A stretch of 64,000 bases of DNA from Neolewinella marina (GCF_002631205.1 NZ_PDLO01000002.1:310001-374000); one strand, 5' to 3'. Positions 42,813-52,408 are shown, counted from the stretch's first letter. The notes: generated by a model not told the origin, from the letters alone. Numbers and translations are program-made.

Positions 42813-43591
42813 CGGGTAATGCGTTCGCCGTTCTTGATCAGGAACTCTTCGGCCAGGGACAGGAAGTTCTTGGCTCCCCGGCTGCCGGCGTTGATCATCA
42901 CCACGGGCAGGTGCATGTTCGGGGCCTCGCTGATGCGGGCGTTGCGGTGGATGATGGTCTTGAAGGCTTCGTCGCCGAAGTTTTCCCGCACCCGCTCCAC
43001 CACCATATTGGCCAGCCGCAGCCGCTGGTCGTACATGCTCAGCAGTATCCCTTCCAGTTCCAGGCGGGGGTTGAGCTGCTGCTGCACCAGCTTGATGGTG
43101 TTCTGCAACTTGTTGAGTCCCTCCAGGGCGAAGTATTCGCACTGTACGGGGATGAGCACCGAGTCGGCCGCCGTCAGGGCGTTGATGGTCAGCAGCCCCA
43201 GGCTCGGCAGGCAGTCGATCAGTATATAATCGTAGTAGCTGCGCAGCGGCTCGATGATGTTGTTCTTCATCACGTCCTCCCGGCGGAAGCGGTTGATGAG
43301 TTCCACCTCGGCCCCTACCAGGTTGATGCTGGAGGGCAGGATGTGCAGGTTGGGGGTTTCGGTTTCGTAGATCACCTCGTTCACGTCGAGGTTGTTGATC
43401 ATCACGTCGTAGATGCTGGCCTCCACTTCCTCGGCCGGAATACCCACGCCGCTGGTGGCATTCGCCTGGGGATCGGCATCCACGATGAGCACTTTGCGCT
43501 CCAGGATGGCCAGAGAAGCCCCCAGGTTTATGGTCGTGGTGGTCTTCCCCACCCCACCCTTTTGGTTCGCAATCGCTACTACTTTCGCCAT
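42809..43591 (-). CDS. parA: ParA/Soj-family chromosome-partitioning ATPase
   Basis: 260 aa. Deviant Walker [11 protein letters not shown] at 11-20, [10 protein letters not shown] near 41-50 (Walker A'), and [11 protein letters not shown] near 125-135 (Walker B) define a chromosomal Soj/ParA. It binds DNA nonspecifically with ATP and moves ParB-parS complexes. ATG 43591 is preferred: homology starts there and a TACCTTCG box lies 5 nt upstream, although the frame is open for another 250 codons. No parB is next to it; its stop overlaps a GT-C glycosyltransferase instead. Confidence 0.93.
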   Translation of the reverse strand: MAKVVAIANQKGGVGKTTTTINLGASLAILERKVLIVDADPQANATSGVGIPAEEVEASIYDVMINNLDVNEVIYETETPNLHILPSSINLVGAEVELINRFRREDVMKNNIIEPLRSYYDYILIDCLPSLGLLTINALTAADSVLIPVQCEYFALEGLNKLQNTIKLVQQQLNPRLELEGILLSMYDQRLRLANMVVERVRENFGDEAFKTIIHRNARISEAPNMHLPVVMINAGSRGAKNFLSLAEEFLIKNGERITR

Positions 43592-43674
43592 GGCCGCGAA
43601 GGTACGGCAAAGGACCAAAGGTGAAGGAGCCTGCCGTACGAAATGGTGACCGGTGGGTTTTCCGTCCGCCAGAC

Positions 43675-43694
43675 GGCGGCGGCGCGCGGGTGCC
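43675..43694. repeat. Copy of the GGCACCCGCG 20-mer between parA and map
   Basis: On the minus strand reads GGCACCCGCGCGCCGCCGCC; it stands in the divergent parA-map gap, which otherwise shows no gene. Confidence 0.6.
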
Positions 43695-43816
43695 GGGGGA
43701 AGTATAACGGCCCACCCCGCCAACAGGAAACCCTTCCCGTCATTCAACCAGGGCTGCCTCTTGGTGTTAACAACCTCCGAACGCAAGCTAAAACTATGGG
43801 CAGGAACGGCCGCAAA

Positions 43817-44671
43817 ATGATTTACAAGACGCCGGAAGAGATCGAGCGCAGCCGCGCCGCCTGCCTGCTGGTGTGCCGCACCCTCACCGAGGTGGGCAAG
43901 ATGCTCCGCCCCGGCCTGACGGGAAAGGAGATCGACACCTTCGCCGAGGAATTTATCCGCGACAACGGCGCCGTCCCCGGCTTCAAGGGACTCTACGGCT
44001 GCCCCTCCACCCTGCTGGTGAGCCGCAACGAGGAAGTGGTCCACGGACTGCCCACCGAGGAGCAGGTGTTCCAGGACGGCGACATTCTGTCCATCGACTG
44101 CGGTACCGTGGTCGATGAATTCTACGGGGACGCGGCCTACACCTTCTGCGTGGGCGACGTGGCCGAAGAGACCATGGAACTCTGCCGCCGCACCAAGCAC
44201 AGCCTGTACCTGGGCATCGACGCGGCCCGCGCCGGCAAACGGGTGGGCGACATCAGCCACGCCGTCCAGCACTACACCGAGCGGGAATCCGGCTATGGGG
44301 CCGTGCGCGAACTGGTGGGCCACGGACTGGGCCGCAGCCTCCACGAGGCGCCCGACGTACCCAACTTCGGCAAGCGCGGCCGGGGTCCATTATTAAAGGC
44401 CGGACTGATCATCGCCATTGAGCCCATGATCACCCTGGGCAAGCGCAACGTCGTCAGCCGGGAGGACGGATGGACCATCGTGACCATCGACGGCAGCCCC
44501 GCGGCCCACTACGAGCACTCCATTGCCATCAGCCCGGACGGGGCCCCCGCCGACCTGATGAGCGACCACCGCCCCATCGAGGAGGCCATCCGCAATAACC
44601 CCAATCTGAAGTACGTCGACAACCTCGATGAGGAATTGGTAGCCATTTATCAGCCGGCCGTCGTGGCCTAG
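43817..44671 (+). CDS. map: Methionine aminopeptidase, type I
   Basis: 284 aa. It removes the N-terminal Met from new proteins. The metal ligands are in place: [17 protein letters not shown] (two Asp), [12 protein letters not shown] (His), IEPM (Glu) and the final YEHS region (Glu). ATG 43817 ([10 protein letters not shown]) matches the usual start of Bacteroidota enzymes; an in-frame ATG seven codons upstream (43796) is possible. First gene of the ribosomal cluster here. It normally follows secY in the spc operon, but secY and upstream ribosomal genes are absent; the divergent neighbour is parA. Confidence 0.93.
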   Translation: MIYKTPEEIERSRAACLLVCRTLTEVGKMLRPGLTGKEIDTFAEEFIRDNGAVPGFKGLYGCPSTLLVSRNEEVVHGLPTEEQVFQDGDILSIDCGTVVDEFYGDAAYTFCVGDVAEETMELCRRTKHSLYLGIDAARAGKRVGDISHAVQHYTERESGYGAVRELVGHGLGRSLHEAPDVPNFGKRGRGPLLKAGLIIAIEPMITLGKRNVVSREDGWTIVTIDGSPAAHYEHSIAISPDGAPADLMSDHRPIEEAIRNNPNLKYVDNLDEELVAIYQPAVVA

Positions 44672-44702
44672 TGGGGCCCTCATTCGCGGGGGTAGTCAAC
44701 TC

Positions 44703-44780
44703 TTTGTGCTTGCCGGGCCTTTACTATATGAAAATAGCTTTGCGAACCTTTGGGTTGGTAAGAAAATAATCTTACCTTTG
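44703..44780 (+). promoter_or_regulatory. Two tandem promoters driving infA-rplQ
   Basis: TAGCTTTG (44735-44742) and TACCTTTG (44773-44780) are both perfect -7 boxes. The second has TTTG at 44749-44752, exactly 20 nt upstream, the textbook Bacteroidota spacing; the first has TTG at 44710-44712. The second lies 18 nt before the infA ATG. Confidence 0.75.
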
Positions 44781-44798
44781 CCCTCCGAAATTTAAAAC

Positions 44799-45017
44799 AT
44801 GTCCAAAAAAGACCTGATCAAGCAGGATGGCGTGATTGAAGAAGCCCTCTCGAACGCGATGTTCCGGGTGCGGCTAGAAAACGACCACGAAATCAAGGCG
44901 ACGATCTCCGGAAAGATGCGGATGCACTACATCAAAATCCTTCCAGGAGACAAGGTAGCGGTGGAGATGAGTCCCTACGATCTGAGTCGCGGACGCATTA
45001 CCTACCGGTACAAATAA
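44799..45017 (+). CDS. infA: Translation initiation factor IF-1
   Basis: 72 aa, full length for IF-1, an OB-fold protein that binds the 30S A site during initiation. Visible: [39 protein letters not shown], and [15 protein letters not shown] at the C-terminus. It has two promoters of its own and is followed after 38 bp by rpmJ. Confidence 0.98.
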   Translation: MSKKDLIKQDGVIEEALSNAMFRVRLENDHEIKATISGKMRMHYIKILPGDKVAVEMSPYDLSRGRITYRYK

Positions 45018-45055
45018 ACCCGCTGCACTGCCGCTGGTCGTAAATCCCTTTTCCT

Positions 45056-45172
45056 ATGAAAGTCAGACCCTCCGTCAAGAAGCGTTCGGCCGATTGCAAG
45101 ATCGTCCGTCGCAAGGGCAAAGTTTACATCATTAACAAGAAGAACCCCAAGTTCAAGCAACGTCAGGGATAA
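45056..45172 (+). CDS. rpmJ: 50S ribosomal protein L36
   Basis: 38 aa: [20 protein letters not shown] and an end of [11 protein letters not shown]. Of the four zinc-binding residues of the C+ form only one Cys (residue 14) remains, so this is the zinc-free form usual in Bacteroidota. It lies between infA and rpsM, as expected. It is short and easily missed. Confidence 0.96.
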   Translation: MKVRPSVKKRSADCKIVRRKGKVYIINKKNPKFKQRQG

Positions 45173-45189
45173 GCTAAGCTAGAGTTACT

Positions 45190-45567
45190 ATGGCAAGAAT
45201 TGCAGGAGTAGATCTGCCGCGTAACAAGCGCGGCATCATCAGCCTGACCTACGTCTTCGGCGTAGGCAGCACCCGCGCCGGGGAGATCCTCGACCGCGCA
45301 GGAGTGGACCACGACACGAAGGTGCAGGATTGGTCCGACGAAGACATTCGTACCATCTCCAACCTCATTACCAATGAGTACAAGGTGGAAGGAGACCTCC
45401 GTACGGAAGTCCAGACCAACATCAAGCGTCTGATGGACATCGGCTGTTACCGTGGCCTGCGCCACCGCAAGGGCCTGCCCCTCCGCGGACAGCGCACCCA
45501 GACTAACGCCCGTACCCGGAAAGGCAAGCGGAAGACTGTAGCGAACAAGAAAAAAGCGACTAAGTAA
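45190..45567 (+). CDS. rpsM: 30S ribosomal protein S13
   Basis: 125 aa. [14 protein letters not shown] start, [43 protein letters not shown] near the end: all typical of S13, which sits at the 30S head and contacts the 50S and tRNA. Its TAA overlaps the rpsK ATG by one base. Confidence 0.98.
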   Translation: MARIAGVDLPRNKRGIISLTYVFGVGSTRAGEILDRAGVDHDTKVQDWSDEDIRTISNLITNEYKVEGDLRTEVQTNIKRLMDIGCYRGLRHRKGLPLRGQRTQTNARTRKGKRKTVANKKKATK

Positions 45568-45965
45568 TGGCTAAAAGACAGGCAAGCAGCCGCGTTGCCA
45601 AAAAGCGGAAGGTAAAAGTTGATAACGAAGGACTGGCCTACATCCAGGCGACCTTCAACAACATCATCATTTCGATCACCAACAAGCAGGGTGACGTCAT
45701 CAGCTGGGGCAGTGCCGGTAAGGAGAAATTCCGCGGCAGCAAGAAAAGCACCCCTTACGCCGCTCAGGTGGCCTCTGGTAACGCCGCCCGCGTGGCTTAC
45801 GAAGCCGGTCTGCGCGTGGTTGAAGTGTACGTAAAGGGCCCCGGCAGTGGTCGGGAAGCCGCCATCCGTGCCATCGACGGCGCCGGCATCCGCGTATCCA
45901 AGATCAAGGACGTAACCCCCATGCCCCACAACGGCTGCCGTCCTCCGAAGCGCCGCCGCGTCTAA
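45567..45965 (+). CDS. rpsK: 30S ribosomal protein S11
   Basis: 132 aa. [39 protein letters not shown] and the C-terminal [16 protein letters not shown] are diagnostic. S11 forms part of the 30S platform. Starts at the overlapping TAATG with rpsM. Confidence 0.98.
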   Translation: MAKRQASSRVAKKRKVKVDNEGLAYIQATFNNIIISITNKQGDVISWGSAGKEKFRGSKKSTPYAAQVASGNAARVAYEAGLRVVEVYVKGPGSGREAAIRAIDGAGIRVSKIKDVTPMPHNGCRPPKRRRV

Positions 45966-45984
45966 TTCCGGTGCGTTTTCCGGG

Positions 45985-46013
45985 CTTGCCACTCCCCCTC
46001 CGGTAGTGGCAAG
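45985..46013 (+). promoter_or_regulatory. 9-bp perfect hairpin in the rpsK-rpsD gap
   Basis: CTTGCCACT (45985-45993) and AGTGGCAAG (46005-46013) with an 11-nt loop and no T-run. It could be an mRNA processing site or a binding site for S4 autoregulation; neither is shown. Confidence 0.4.
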
Positions 46014-46075
46014 ACGCTATTCCATCTCCCGCCCCGGAGGAGATATTCAGCAACAACTAAAGACATCACGTCACT

Positions 46076-46690
46076 ATGGCTAGATATACTGGTCCCAAGG
46101 CTAAAAAAGCCCGTGCGTTAGGCGAACCGATTTTCGGATACAGCCGCGCCTTCGAACGTAAAAAATACAAGCCCGGTCAGCACGGCAACAGCCGCGGCCG
46201 TCGCCGTCAGCCTTCTGACTACAAGCTCCAGCTCACGGAGAAGCAAAAGGCCAAGTACACCTACGGGGTACTCGAGCGCCAGTTCCGCAACCTGTTCGAG
46301 AAGGCCGCCGCCTCGCGGGGTGTCACCGGTGAGTTGCTGCTGCAGTTCCTGGAGGCCCGCCTGGACAACATCGTCTTCCGCCTCGGCCTGGCCCCCACCC
46401 GTCGCGCCGCCCGCCAGCTGGTGAGCCACCGCCACATCATGGTCAATGGCCGCCTCAACAACATCCCCAGCACCCAGATCCGCCCCGGAGACGTAGTCTC
46501 GGTACGCGGTAAGTCGCAGGGCCTGGACGTCATCCGCGACACCATGAACGGCAAGAGCGACGTGCGCAGCCACGGCTGGCTCTCGTTCAACCCCGAGAAG
46601 ATGGAAGGTACCTTCCTCGACTACCCCGAGCGCGAGAACATCCCCGAGAAGATCAACACCCAGTTGATCGTCGAACTCTACTCGAAGTAA
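46076..46690 (+). CDS. rpsD: 30S ribosomal protein S4
   Basis: 204 aa. ARYTGPKAKKARALG start, KYKPGQHGNSRGRRRQPSDY, EKQKAKYTYGVLERQFRNLF and the S4 RNA-binding domain (RLDNIVFRLGLAPTRRAARQLVSHRHIMVNGR). It nucleates 30S assembly and in E. coli represses its own operon. The usual full length is about 200-205 aa. Confidence 0.98.
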   Translation: MARYTGPKAKKARALGEPIFGYSRAFERKKYKPGQHGNSRGRRRQPSDYKLQLTEKQKAKYTYGVLERQFRNLFEKAAASRGVTGELLLQFLEARLDNIVFRLGLAPTRRAARQLVSHRHIMVNGRLNNIPSTQIRPGDVVSVRGKSQGLDVIRDTMNGKSDVRSHGWLSFNPEKMEGTFLDYPERENIPEKINTQLIVELYSK

Positions 46691-46699
46691 TTTTTGGAT

Positions 46700-46738
46700 A
46701 GGGGTGGCCGTGACCACCACCGGGCTTCGGCCACCCCT
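46700..46738 (+). promoter_or_regulatory. 11-bp perfect hairpin between rpsD and rpoA
   Basis: AGGGGTGGCCG pairs with CGGCCACCCCT across a 17-nt loop, without a T-run. The 160-bp gap also holds an AT-rich stretch (ACTAATTTTTATAG near 46775) that might be an rpoA promoter. Confidence 0.4.
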
Positions 46739-46850
46739 CTTCGCCCTGATTCGGTCACGTACCGGTTGGGGCAAACTAATTTTTATAGTCCTGGTGTTGT
46801 TGCTCCGCCTCCCCGCGGCCATAATGCACTCTAAGTCAGATAAATAACGT

Positions 46851-47852
46851 ATGAGCAGTATCCTAAATTTCCAGAAGCCGGACAAGATCACGATGCAGAA
46901 GTCGGACGACTTCCACGGCAACTTCGAATTTAAGCCCCTGGAACCTGGGTTCGGCCAGACCATCGGTAACTCCCTGCGTCGGGTGCTGCTCAGCAGCCTC
47001 GAAGGATTTGCCATTTCCGCCGTGCGTATCGCCGGTGTCGACCACGAGTTCGGCACCATCCGTGGTGTGGTAGAAGACGTCGTTGAGATCATCCTCAACC
47101 TCAAGCAGGTCCGCCTCAAGCAGACCATTGAGAACGACGACATGGAGGAGGAGAAGATCTACCTCACCATCAGCGGCAAGGAGCAGTTCACCGCGGCCGA
47201 CATCGACGAGCACACCAACGTGTTCAAGGTGATGAACCCCGACCTGGTCCTCTGCACCATGGAGCCCTTCGTCAACCTGGAAGTCGAGCTCACCGTCACC
47301 AAGGGCTACGGTTACATCCCCGCGGATGAGAACCTGCCCAAGAACGCCCCCATCGGCGTGATCCCCGTAGATGCCATCTACACCCCCATCAAGAACGTCG
47401 CCTACCGCGTGGAGTCCACCCGCGTTGGCCAGCGTACCGACTACGAGAACCTGATCCTGGAGGTCAAGACCGACGGCACCATCCACCCCGAGGACGCCGT
47501 ACGGGAAGCCGCCCGCATCCTGATCCAGCACCTGATGCTGATCACCGATGAGCCCATCGAGTTCCAGAGCACCGGTACCCGTGAGGAAACCATCGTCGAC
47601 GAGCACATCCTGCACATGCGCAAGCTGCTCAAGACGAGCCTCGAGGACCTCGACCTCTCGGTACGCGCCTACAACTGCCTCAAGGCCGCCAAGATCAACA
47701 GCCTCGGTGAACTGGTCCGCTACGACACCCACGAACTGCTCAAGTTCCGCAACTTCGGTAAGAAATCCCTCGTGGAGATCGAAGAGCTGCTGGTCGAGAA
47801 AGGCCTCACCTTCGGCATGGACCTGAGCAAGTACAAGCTGGACGAAGAGTAA
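46851..47852 (+). CDS. rpoA: RNA polymerase subunit alpha
   Basis: 333 aa. The N-terminal dimerisation domain includes [24 protein letters not shown] and [22 protein letters not shown]; the C-terminal domain includes [24 protein letters not shown] and [13 protein letters not shown]. It assembles the polymerase core and contacts upstream DNA and regulators. Directly after its stop begins word array B. Confidence 0.98.
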   Translation: MSSILNFQKPDKITMQKSDDFHGNFEFKPLEPGFGQTIGNSLRRVLLSSLEGFAISAVRIAGVDHEFGTIRGVVEDVVEIILNLKQVRLKQTIENDDMEEEKIYLTISGKEQFTAADIDEHTNVFKVMNPDLVLCTMEPFVNLEVELTVTKGYGYIPADENLPKNAPIGVIPVDAIYTPIKNVAYRVESTRVGQRTDYENLILEVKTDGTIHPEDAVREAARILIQHLMLITDEPIEFQSTGTREETIVDEHILHMRKLLKTSLEDLDLSVRAYNCLKAAKINSLGELVRYDTHELLKFRNFGKKSLVEIEELLVEKGLTFGMDLSKYKLDEE

Positions 47853-47952
47853 GGAGGAGGGTTTTAGTGCTTTAGTCTTTTAGTTCTATAGACTACCCGC
47901 CTAAAGAACTAAAAGACTAAAGAACTAATAGCCTAAAGCACTAACCTCCTCC
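47853..47952 (+). repeat. Word array B: inverted octamer array starting at the rpoA stop
   Basis: A 100-nt hairpin begins at the first base after the rpoA TAA. Outer arms GGAGGAGG (47853-47860) and CCTCCTCC (47945-47952) enclose octamers in strict 8-nt register: on the left, words ending in TAG (TAG at 47865, 47873, 47881, 47889); on the right, words starting with CTAA. Right-arm words are near-complements of left-arm words. Confidence 0.88.
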
Positions 47953-47958
47953 CCGGGT

Positions 47959-47984
47959 CATCGCATCGCGATGTAGTTTTTTTT
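47959..47984 (+). terminator. Putative terminator or attenuator between rpoA and rplQ
   Basis: CATCGC/GCGATG stem with a 3-nt loop, then TAG and eight T. Short stem but a strong U-run; it lies inside the expected rpoA-rplQ transcript. Confidence 0.55.
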
Positions 47985-48072
47985 AAAACACCACGGCATT
48001 AACCCCTCCCCCTCGCGGTTGCCCGATCCGCACAAGAGCGTGAGGTGAGTGTTGTCGGCAAATTTTCCTGAC

Positions 48073-48612
48073 ATGCGTCACGGTAAGAAGTTTAACCATT
48101 TGGGTCGCAAGAGCGCCCACCGTAAGGCCCTGCTCCGCAACCTTACCATTGCGTTGATCACCCACAAGCGGATCAACACCACCCTGGCCAAGGCCAAGGC
48201 CCTGCGTACTTTCGCCGAGCCCCTGGTAACCAAGGCCAAGACCAACGACACCCACAACCGTCGTACGGTATTCAGCTACCTGCAGAACAAGGACGCCGTA
48301 AACGAGCTCTTCAGCACGGTTGCCGAGAAGGTAGGAGACCGCCCCGGTGGTTACCTGCGCGTCATCAAGACCGGTTTCCGGTTGGGCGACGGTGCCGAAA
48401 CGGCGATGATCGAGTTCGTTGACTTCAACGAAGTCTACAACAAGGACGCCGACAAGTCGAAAGGCCGCACCCGCCGCAGCCGCCGCCGTCGTGGAGGAAG
48501 CGGAAACACCGCCAACGCCAAGACCGAAACCACCGGTACCAAGGAAGCTGCCGCCGCAACCACCGCTGCCGCCGCCACCAAGGAGACCAAAGCAGGGAAC
48601 GAGGAAGAGTAA
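48073..48612 (+). CDS. rplQ: 50S ribosomal protein L17 with C-terminal extension
   Basis: 179 aa. Core residues 1-120: [24 protein letters not shown], the [17 protein letters not shown] helix and [25 protein letters not shown] low-complexity tail follows (Arg-rich [11 protein letters not shown], then Ala/Thr/Lys/Glu), about 50 residues beyond the bacterial core; such tails occur in other Bacteroidota L17. ATG 48073 is chosen over a TTG eight codons earlier. It is the last gene of the cluster and is followed by a terminator. Confidence 0.96.
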   Translation: MRHGKKFNHLGRKSAHRKALLRNLTIALITHKRINTTLAKAKALRTFAEPLVTKAKTNDTHNRRTVFSYLQNKDAVNELFSTVAEKVGDRPGGYLRVIKTGFRLGDGAETAMIEFVDFNEVYNKDADKSKGRTRRSRRRRGGSGNTANAKTETTGTKEAAAATTAAAATKETKAGNEEE

Positions 48613-48635
48613 CTTCTCCCAATCCAGCGATAGAC

Positions 48636-48667
48636 AAGCCCGGAACGCCCAGCGTTCCGGGCTTTTT
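48636..48667 (+). terminator. Intrinsic terminator of the ribosomal cluster
   Basis: AAGCCCGGAACGC and its complement with a 3-nt loop, followed by five T. Confidence 0.92.
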
Positions 48668-48720
48668 GCGTCGGGGGCAACTCTGCTGCCGTTTAACGGT
48701 TGGTACACGAAATATTCAGC

Positions 48721-49758
48721 ATGGAAATCGGATTGGACAGTTTCGGATCGGCGGTGCTCGATGAGAACACCGGCGCGGTACTCCACGCCGAGCGGTCGAT
48801 GACGGAGTTGCTCGACCGCATCGCCCACGCCGACCGCATGGGGCTCGACGTCTTCGGGATGGGAGAACACCACCGGCCGGACTATTTTGACTCCTCCCCC
48901 GTAACCATTCTCGCCGCGGCGGCCGCCCGCACGGAGCGCATCAAGCTGACCAGCGCAGTCACCGTACTCAGCGCCGCCGACCCGGTACGGGTATTTCAGG
49001 CCTTTGCCACCCTCGACCTGATCTCCCGGGGACGCACGGAGATGACCGTAGGCCGCGGTTCCTTCATCGATGCCTTCCCCCTGTTCGGCTACGACCTGGC
49101 ACACTACGATGAGCTCTTCACCGAGAAACTGGATCTGCTGCTCCAGATCCGCGACAACCGCCGGGTAACCTGGTCGGGTCGCTTCCGCCCGGCGCTGAAC
49201 GACCAACCCATCTACCCCCGTCCGGCGCAGGATCCCCTGCCCATCTGGCTGGGGGTAGGCGGCACGCCGGCTTCCTTTTCCCGGGCGGGCACCCTCGGGC
49301 TGCCACTGATGGTGGCCGTCATCGGCGGGGAAACCCACCGCTTCCGCCCCCTGGTGGACCGCTACCGGGAAGCCTGGCACGCCGCCGGTCACGACCCCGC
49401 GGGCATGCGGGTGGGCCTGCATTCCCTCGGTTACGTGGCGGAAACCACGGAGCAGGCCGTGGAAGACTTCTACCCCGGCCACACCCGCACCATGAACAAG
49501 ATCGGCCGCGAGCGTGGCTGGAGGCCCCAGAGCCGGCCCCATTTCGACGCCCAGCGCGGCCCCCTCGGCGCCCTGCTCGTGGGCGGCCCGGAGGAAGTGG
49601 CGGAAAAGATCCTGCGCCACTCCGAGGCCCTCGGCGGCATCGACCGGCTCACCTTCCAGATGGACAGCGCCGAACTCAGCCACCAACAGCGCCTGCGGGC
49701 CATCGAGCTCATCGGCCAGGAGGTGGCTCCCCGCGTGAAGGCTGCGCAGTTCGTCTGA
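48721..49758 (+). CDS. LLM-class (luciferase-like) flavin-dependent oxidoreductase
   Basis: 345 aa. Bacterial luciferase-like TIM barrel: GMGEHHRPDYFDSSPVTILAAAAARTERIKL near 40-70, AFATLDLISRGRTEMTVGRGSF near 95-116, and LPIWLGVGGTPASFSRAG near 174-191. It should use FMNH2 with O2 or another acceptor; the substrate is unknown. The family includes alkanal, nitrilotriacetate and sulfonate monooxygenases and atypical oxidoreductases. The next gene, a Bcr/CflA transporter, begins 34 bp downstream. Confidence 0.88.
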   Translation: MEIGLDSFGSAVLDENTGAVLHAERSMTELLDRIAHADRMGLDVFGMGEHHRPDYFDSSPVTILAAAAARTERIKLTSAVTVLSAADPVRVFQAFATLDLISRGRTEMTVGRGSFIDAFPLFGYDLAHYDELFTEKLDLLLQIRDNRRVTWSGRFRPALNDQPIYPRPAQDPLPIWLGVGGTPASFSRAGTLGLPLMVAVIGGETHRFRPLVDRYREAWHAAGHDPAGMRVGLHSLGYVAETTEQAVEDFYPGHTRTMNKIGRERGWRPQSRPHFDAQRGPLGALLVGGPEEVAEKILRHSEALGGIDRLTFQMDSAELSHQQRLRAIELIGQEVAPRVKAAQFV

Positions 49759-49792
49759 GTCTTCCCTTCCATACCCCATACCTACTGATTGC

Positions 49793-51001
49793 GTGAATAC
49801 TCCCCTGCAAAGCCGCACCCTGCTCATCCTGGTCCTGGGTTCCCTGACCACCATTGGTCCATTGTCGATCGACATGTACCTCCCCGCCTTCGGCGGCATC
49901 GCTGCGGACTTGTCCACGGACATCAGCCAGGTTTCCCTGTCGTTGTCGAGCTTTTTCGTCGGGCTGGCCGTCGGTCAGCTCATCTACGGACCCCTGCTGG
50001 AGCGCTTTGGGCGCAAGCGGCCGATGTACATCGGACTGTTAATCTACGCCCTGAGCTCCGTAACCTGCGCCCTGGCGACCTCAGTGGAGGCCCTCATCAT
50101 CTTCCGCTTCTTCCAGGCGCTGGGAGCCTGTGGTGGGCTGGTGGCCTCCCGCGCTATTGTCCGCGACCTCTTCGATACCCGGGAAATGGCAAAGGTGTTT
50201 TCCCTGCTGATGATGGTCATCGCCGTTTCACCAATCATCGCCCCTACCCTGGGCGGGTTCATCGCCGCGGCCTTTGGCTGGCGCTACGTATTTGGCATCC
50301 TGACGGGGATGTCGTTGCTGATCCTCACCGGCGCCTACTTCCTCCTGGCCGGCTACGAGCGCAAAAACCGGGCGTATTCCCTGCGGCCCGCCGCTATCGG
50401 CCGGAACTATCTTTCCATCCTGACGGATGGCCACTTCATCCTCTACGCCCTCACCGGAGCCTTTTCCTCCGCCGGGCTTTACGCCTACATCAGTGGCTCG
50501 CCCCACCTCTACCTGGAACTTTATGGTATCACTGAACAGCAGTACGGCATTGTCTTCGCGGTGATCGCCGTGGGACTTGTCACGGCGACCCAGCTCAACA
50601 ACCGCACCCTGCGGAAACGGTCCAGCGAGCGCATTGTCTTCCTGGCCCTGGCCGGTCAGTTCGCGGTAGCCATCCTCCTGCTTACCGACGCCCTCTCGGG
50701 CTACACCAACCTTTACCTTACCACGGGGCTCATCTTCTGCTACCTGTTTTGTCTCGGCTTCATTTTTCCCAATGCTTCTGCCCTGTCGCTCGACACCATG
50801 CGGCATACGGCGGGGAGTGCTTCGGCCCTGATGGGAGCGCTGCAGATGGCGGTGGGTGCCCTGGCTTCGGCCCTGGTGGGCATCCTGCAGGATGAGACGC
50901 CACTGTCGATGGCTGGCATGATGGCGCTGTGTGCCGGAGTGGCGCTGGTGCTCCTGAACCTGGGGAGCCGCCGTATTGCCGTGGCTTCCCGGCCTTCCTA
51001 G
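49793..51001 (+). CDS. Bcr/CflA-family drug-efflux MFS transporter
   Basis: 402 aa, twelve spans. Bcr/CflA marks: PLSIDMYLPAFGGIAADL near 23-40, GQLIYGPLLERFGRKRPMYIGL near 61-82, and FFQALGACGGLVASRAIVRDLF near 105-126. Proton-driven export of small molecules such as bicyclomycin or chloramphenicol is the family role; the natural substrate is unknown. GTG start at 49793. It is followed by an SNF symporter 14 bp downstream. Confidence 0.9.
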   Translation: MNTPLQSRTLLILVLGSLTTIGPLSIDMYLPAFGGIAADLSTDISQVSLSLSSFFVGLAVGQLIYGPLLERFGRKRPMYIGLLIYALSSVTCALATSVEALIIFRFFQALGACGGLVASRAIVRDLFDTREMAKVFSLLMMVIAVSPIIAPTLGGFIAAAFGWRYVFGILTGMSLLILTGAYFLLAGYERKNRAYSLRPAAIGRNYLSILTDGHFILYALTGAFSSAGLYAYISGSPHLYLELYGITEQQYGIVFAVIAVGLVTATQLNNRTLRKRSSERIVFLALAGQFAVAILLLTDALSGYTNLYLTTGLIFCYLFCLGFIFPNASALSLDTMRHTAGSASALMGALQMAVGALASALVGILQDETPLSMAGMMALCAGVALVLLNLGSRRIAVASRPS

Positions 51002-51015
51002 TCTATCTTGCCGCC

Positions 51016-52398
51016 ATGTCAATTCGCTTTTCCCGCCTCGGCCACGTCCTTGCCTCCGCCGGAGCCGCCATCGGCGTGGCCAACCTGGTCATTTTCCCCT
51101 ACCGGGTGCACTACTTCGGCGGCAGTGCCTACATCCTGGCGTTCGTGGCCTTCACCCTGCTGATGGGCATCCCCCTGATGGTGCTGGAAAATGCCATGGG
51201 CAAGCGCCGGGGTACCGACGCGGTTGCGGCCTTCGAATGGCCTGGCGCCTCCCGGAACTGGAAGCTGGTGGCCTGGCTGGGGATTCTGACGGCCATCATG
51301 GTGGCTTCCTTCTATCTCGTGCTCGCGGGCTGGACCCTCGAATACGTATGGAAGTACCTGACGGACTACGCCACGGTAGCCGCTACCCCCGCCGCACCGG
51401 CCTTCGGGGCCGCTATCGGCGACATCCCGCGGGCCCTGCTGTTTACGGGACTGTTTACCGCCCTGGTGTCGCTCGTTTGCAGCCGAGAGCTTTACGCTGG
51501 CATCGAGCGACTGGGGAAGTTTGCCATGCCGCTGCTGGGTATCCTGCTCATCTTTCTCATCGTATCCCTGCCCCTCCTGCGGCCCGAAGCGGTGGACTAC
51601 GGTAACCTGCTGAAGTTTGACTGGCGGGGTCTGTTCGTGCCTACCGCCAACCGGGAGCTGGGGATTCTTCACGCCCTTGGCCAGGCCTTTTTCAGTCTCG
51701 GGCTCGGCGCGGTATCCATGCTCACCTTCGCCGCCCACGCCGACCGGGATACCGACGTGTTACGCGCCGCTCCGCAGATCGTCCACCTCGATACCGTGGT
51801 GGCCGTTCTCGGTGCCCTGCTGGTTGTGCCCCTTCTGGGGGGCGTGGAGGGCGACATTTATGGGGGGCCACCACTGGTGTTCATCAACCTCGTGGAGATC
51901 TTCAAGACCTACGGTCCGGCTGCCCAGTGGGTGGGGCTGCTGTTCTTCTTCCTGCTTGGGGTGGCCATCCTCACCTCGGCGGTTTCCCTGTTCGAGCCGG
52001 CCCTGCGCACCTTCACCGAGCGCTACGGATGGGAGCGCAGCTGGGGTGGCCCCGTGATCGGATTGGTGGTATTCATCCTCGCCGTGCCGGTGGTCATTTC
52101 CTGTTCCCCGGACGGCCCGGACTGGCTGACCAATTTCGCGGCCATGGGCGATCCCGGACTGGGCTACTTCAACTTCCTCCTGGAGTGGTTCGGCAGCATA
52201 TCCCTGCTCGTGGGTGAATTACTGCTCTGCTGGTTCCTGCTGAAAGTATGGGGGTTACCGGCTTTCTTCGCGGAACTGGAGTACGGGGGGCACCCGGTTA
52301 CGGTTGCCGACCGGCAGCGGCTCTCTTTCCAGTTCCGCTACGTCATCCCCATCGGCATTATCCTGCTGCTCCTGGCCAAGGCATGGACCATGCTGTAG
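51016..52398 (+). CDS. Sodium-dependent SNF-family transporter
   Basis: 460 aa, eleven to twelve spans. Neurotransmitter:sodium symporter signature at the N-terminus: GHVLASAGAAIGVANLVIFPYRVHYFGGSAYILAF (10-45), then IPLMVLENAMGKR near 55-67 and QAFFSLGLGAVSMLTFAAH near 225-243. It should import an amino acid or similar solute with sodium, like LeuT. ATG 51016 is supported by the signature start and by a TATCTTGC box 4 nt upstream. It converges on the DUF819 gene (10-bp gap). Confidence 0.92.
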   Translation: MSIRFSRLGHVLASAGAAIGVANLVIFPYRVHYFGGSAYILAFVAFTLLMGIPLMVLENAMGKRRGTDAVAAFEWPGASRNWKLVAWLGILTAIMVASFYLVLAGWTLEYVWKYLTDYATVAATPAAPAFGAAIGDIPRALLFTGLFTALVSLVCSRELYAGIERLGKFAMPLLGILLIFLIVSLPLLRPEAVDYGNLLKFDWRGLFVPTANRELGILHALGQAFFSLGLGAVSMLTFAAHADRDTDVLRAAPQIVHLDTVVAVLGALLVVPLLGGVEGDIYGGPPLVFINLVEIFKTYGPAAQWVGLLFFFLLGVAILTSAVSLFEPALRTFTERYGWERSWGGPVIGLVVFILAVPVVISCSPDGPDWLTNFAAMGDPGLGYFNFLLEWFGSISLLVGELLLCWFLLKVWGLPAFFAELEYGGHPVTVADRQRLSFQFRYVIPIGIILLLLAKAWTML

Positions 52399-52408
52399 CG
52401 GCCGGGGG

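Noticed and set aside
44672..44798. Additional small gene between map and infA
   Set aside because: No frame of useful length; the region is explained by two promoters.
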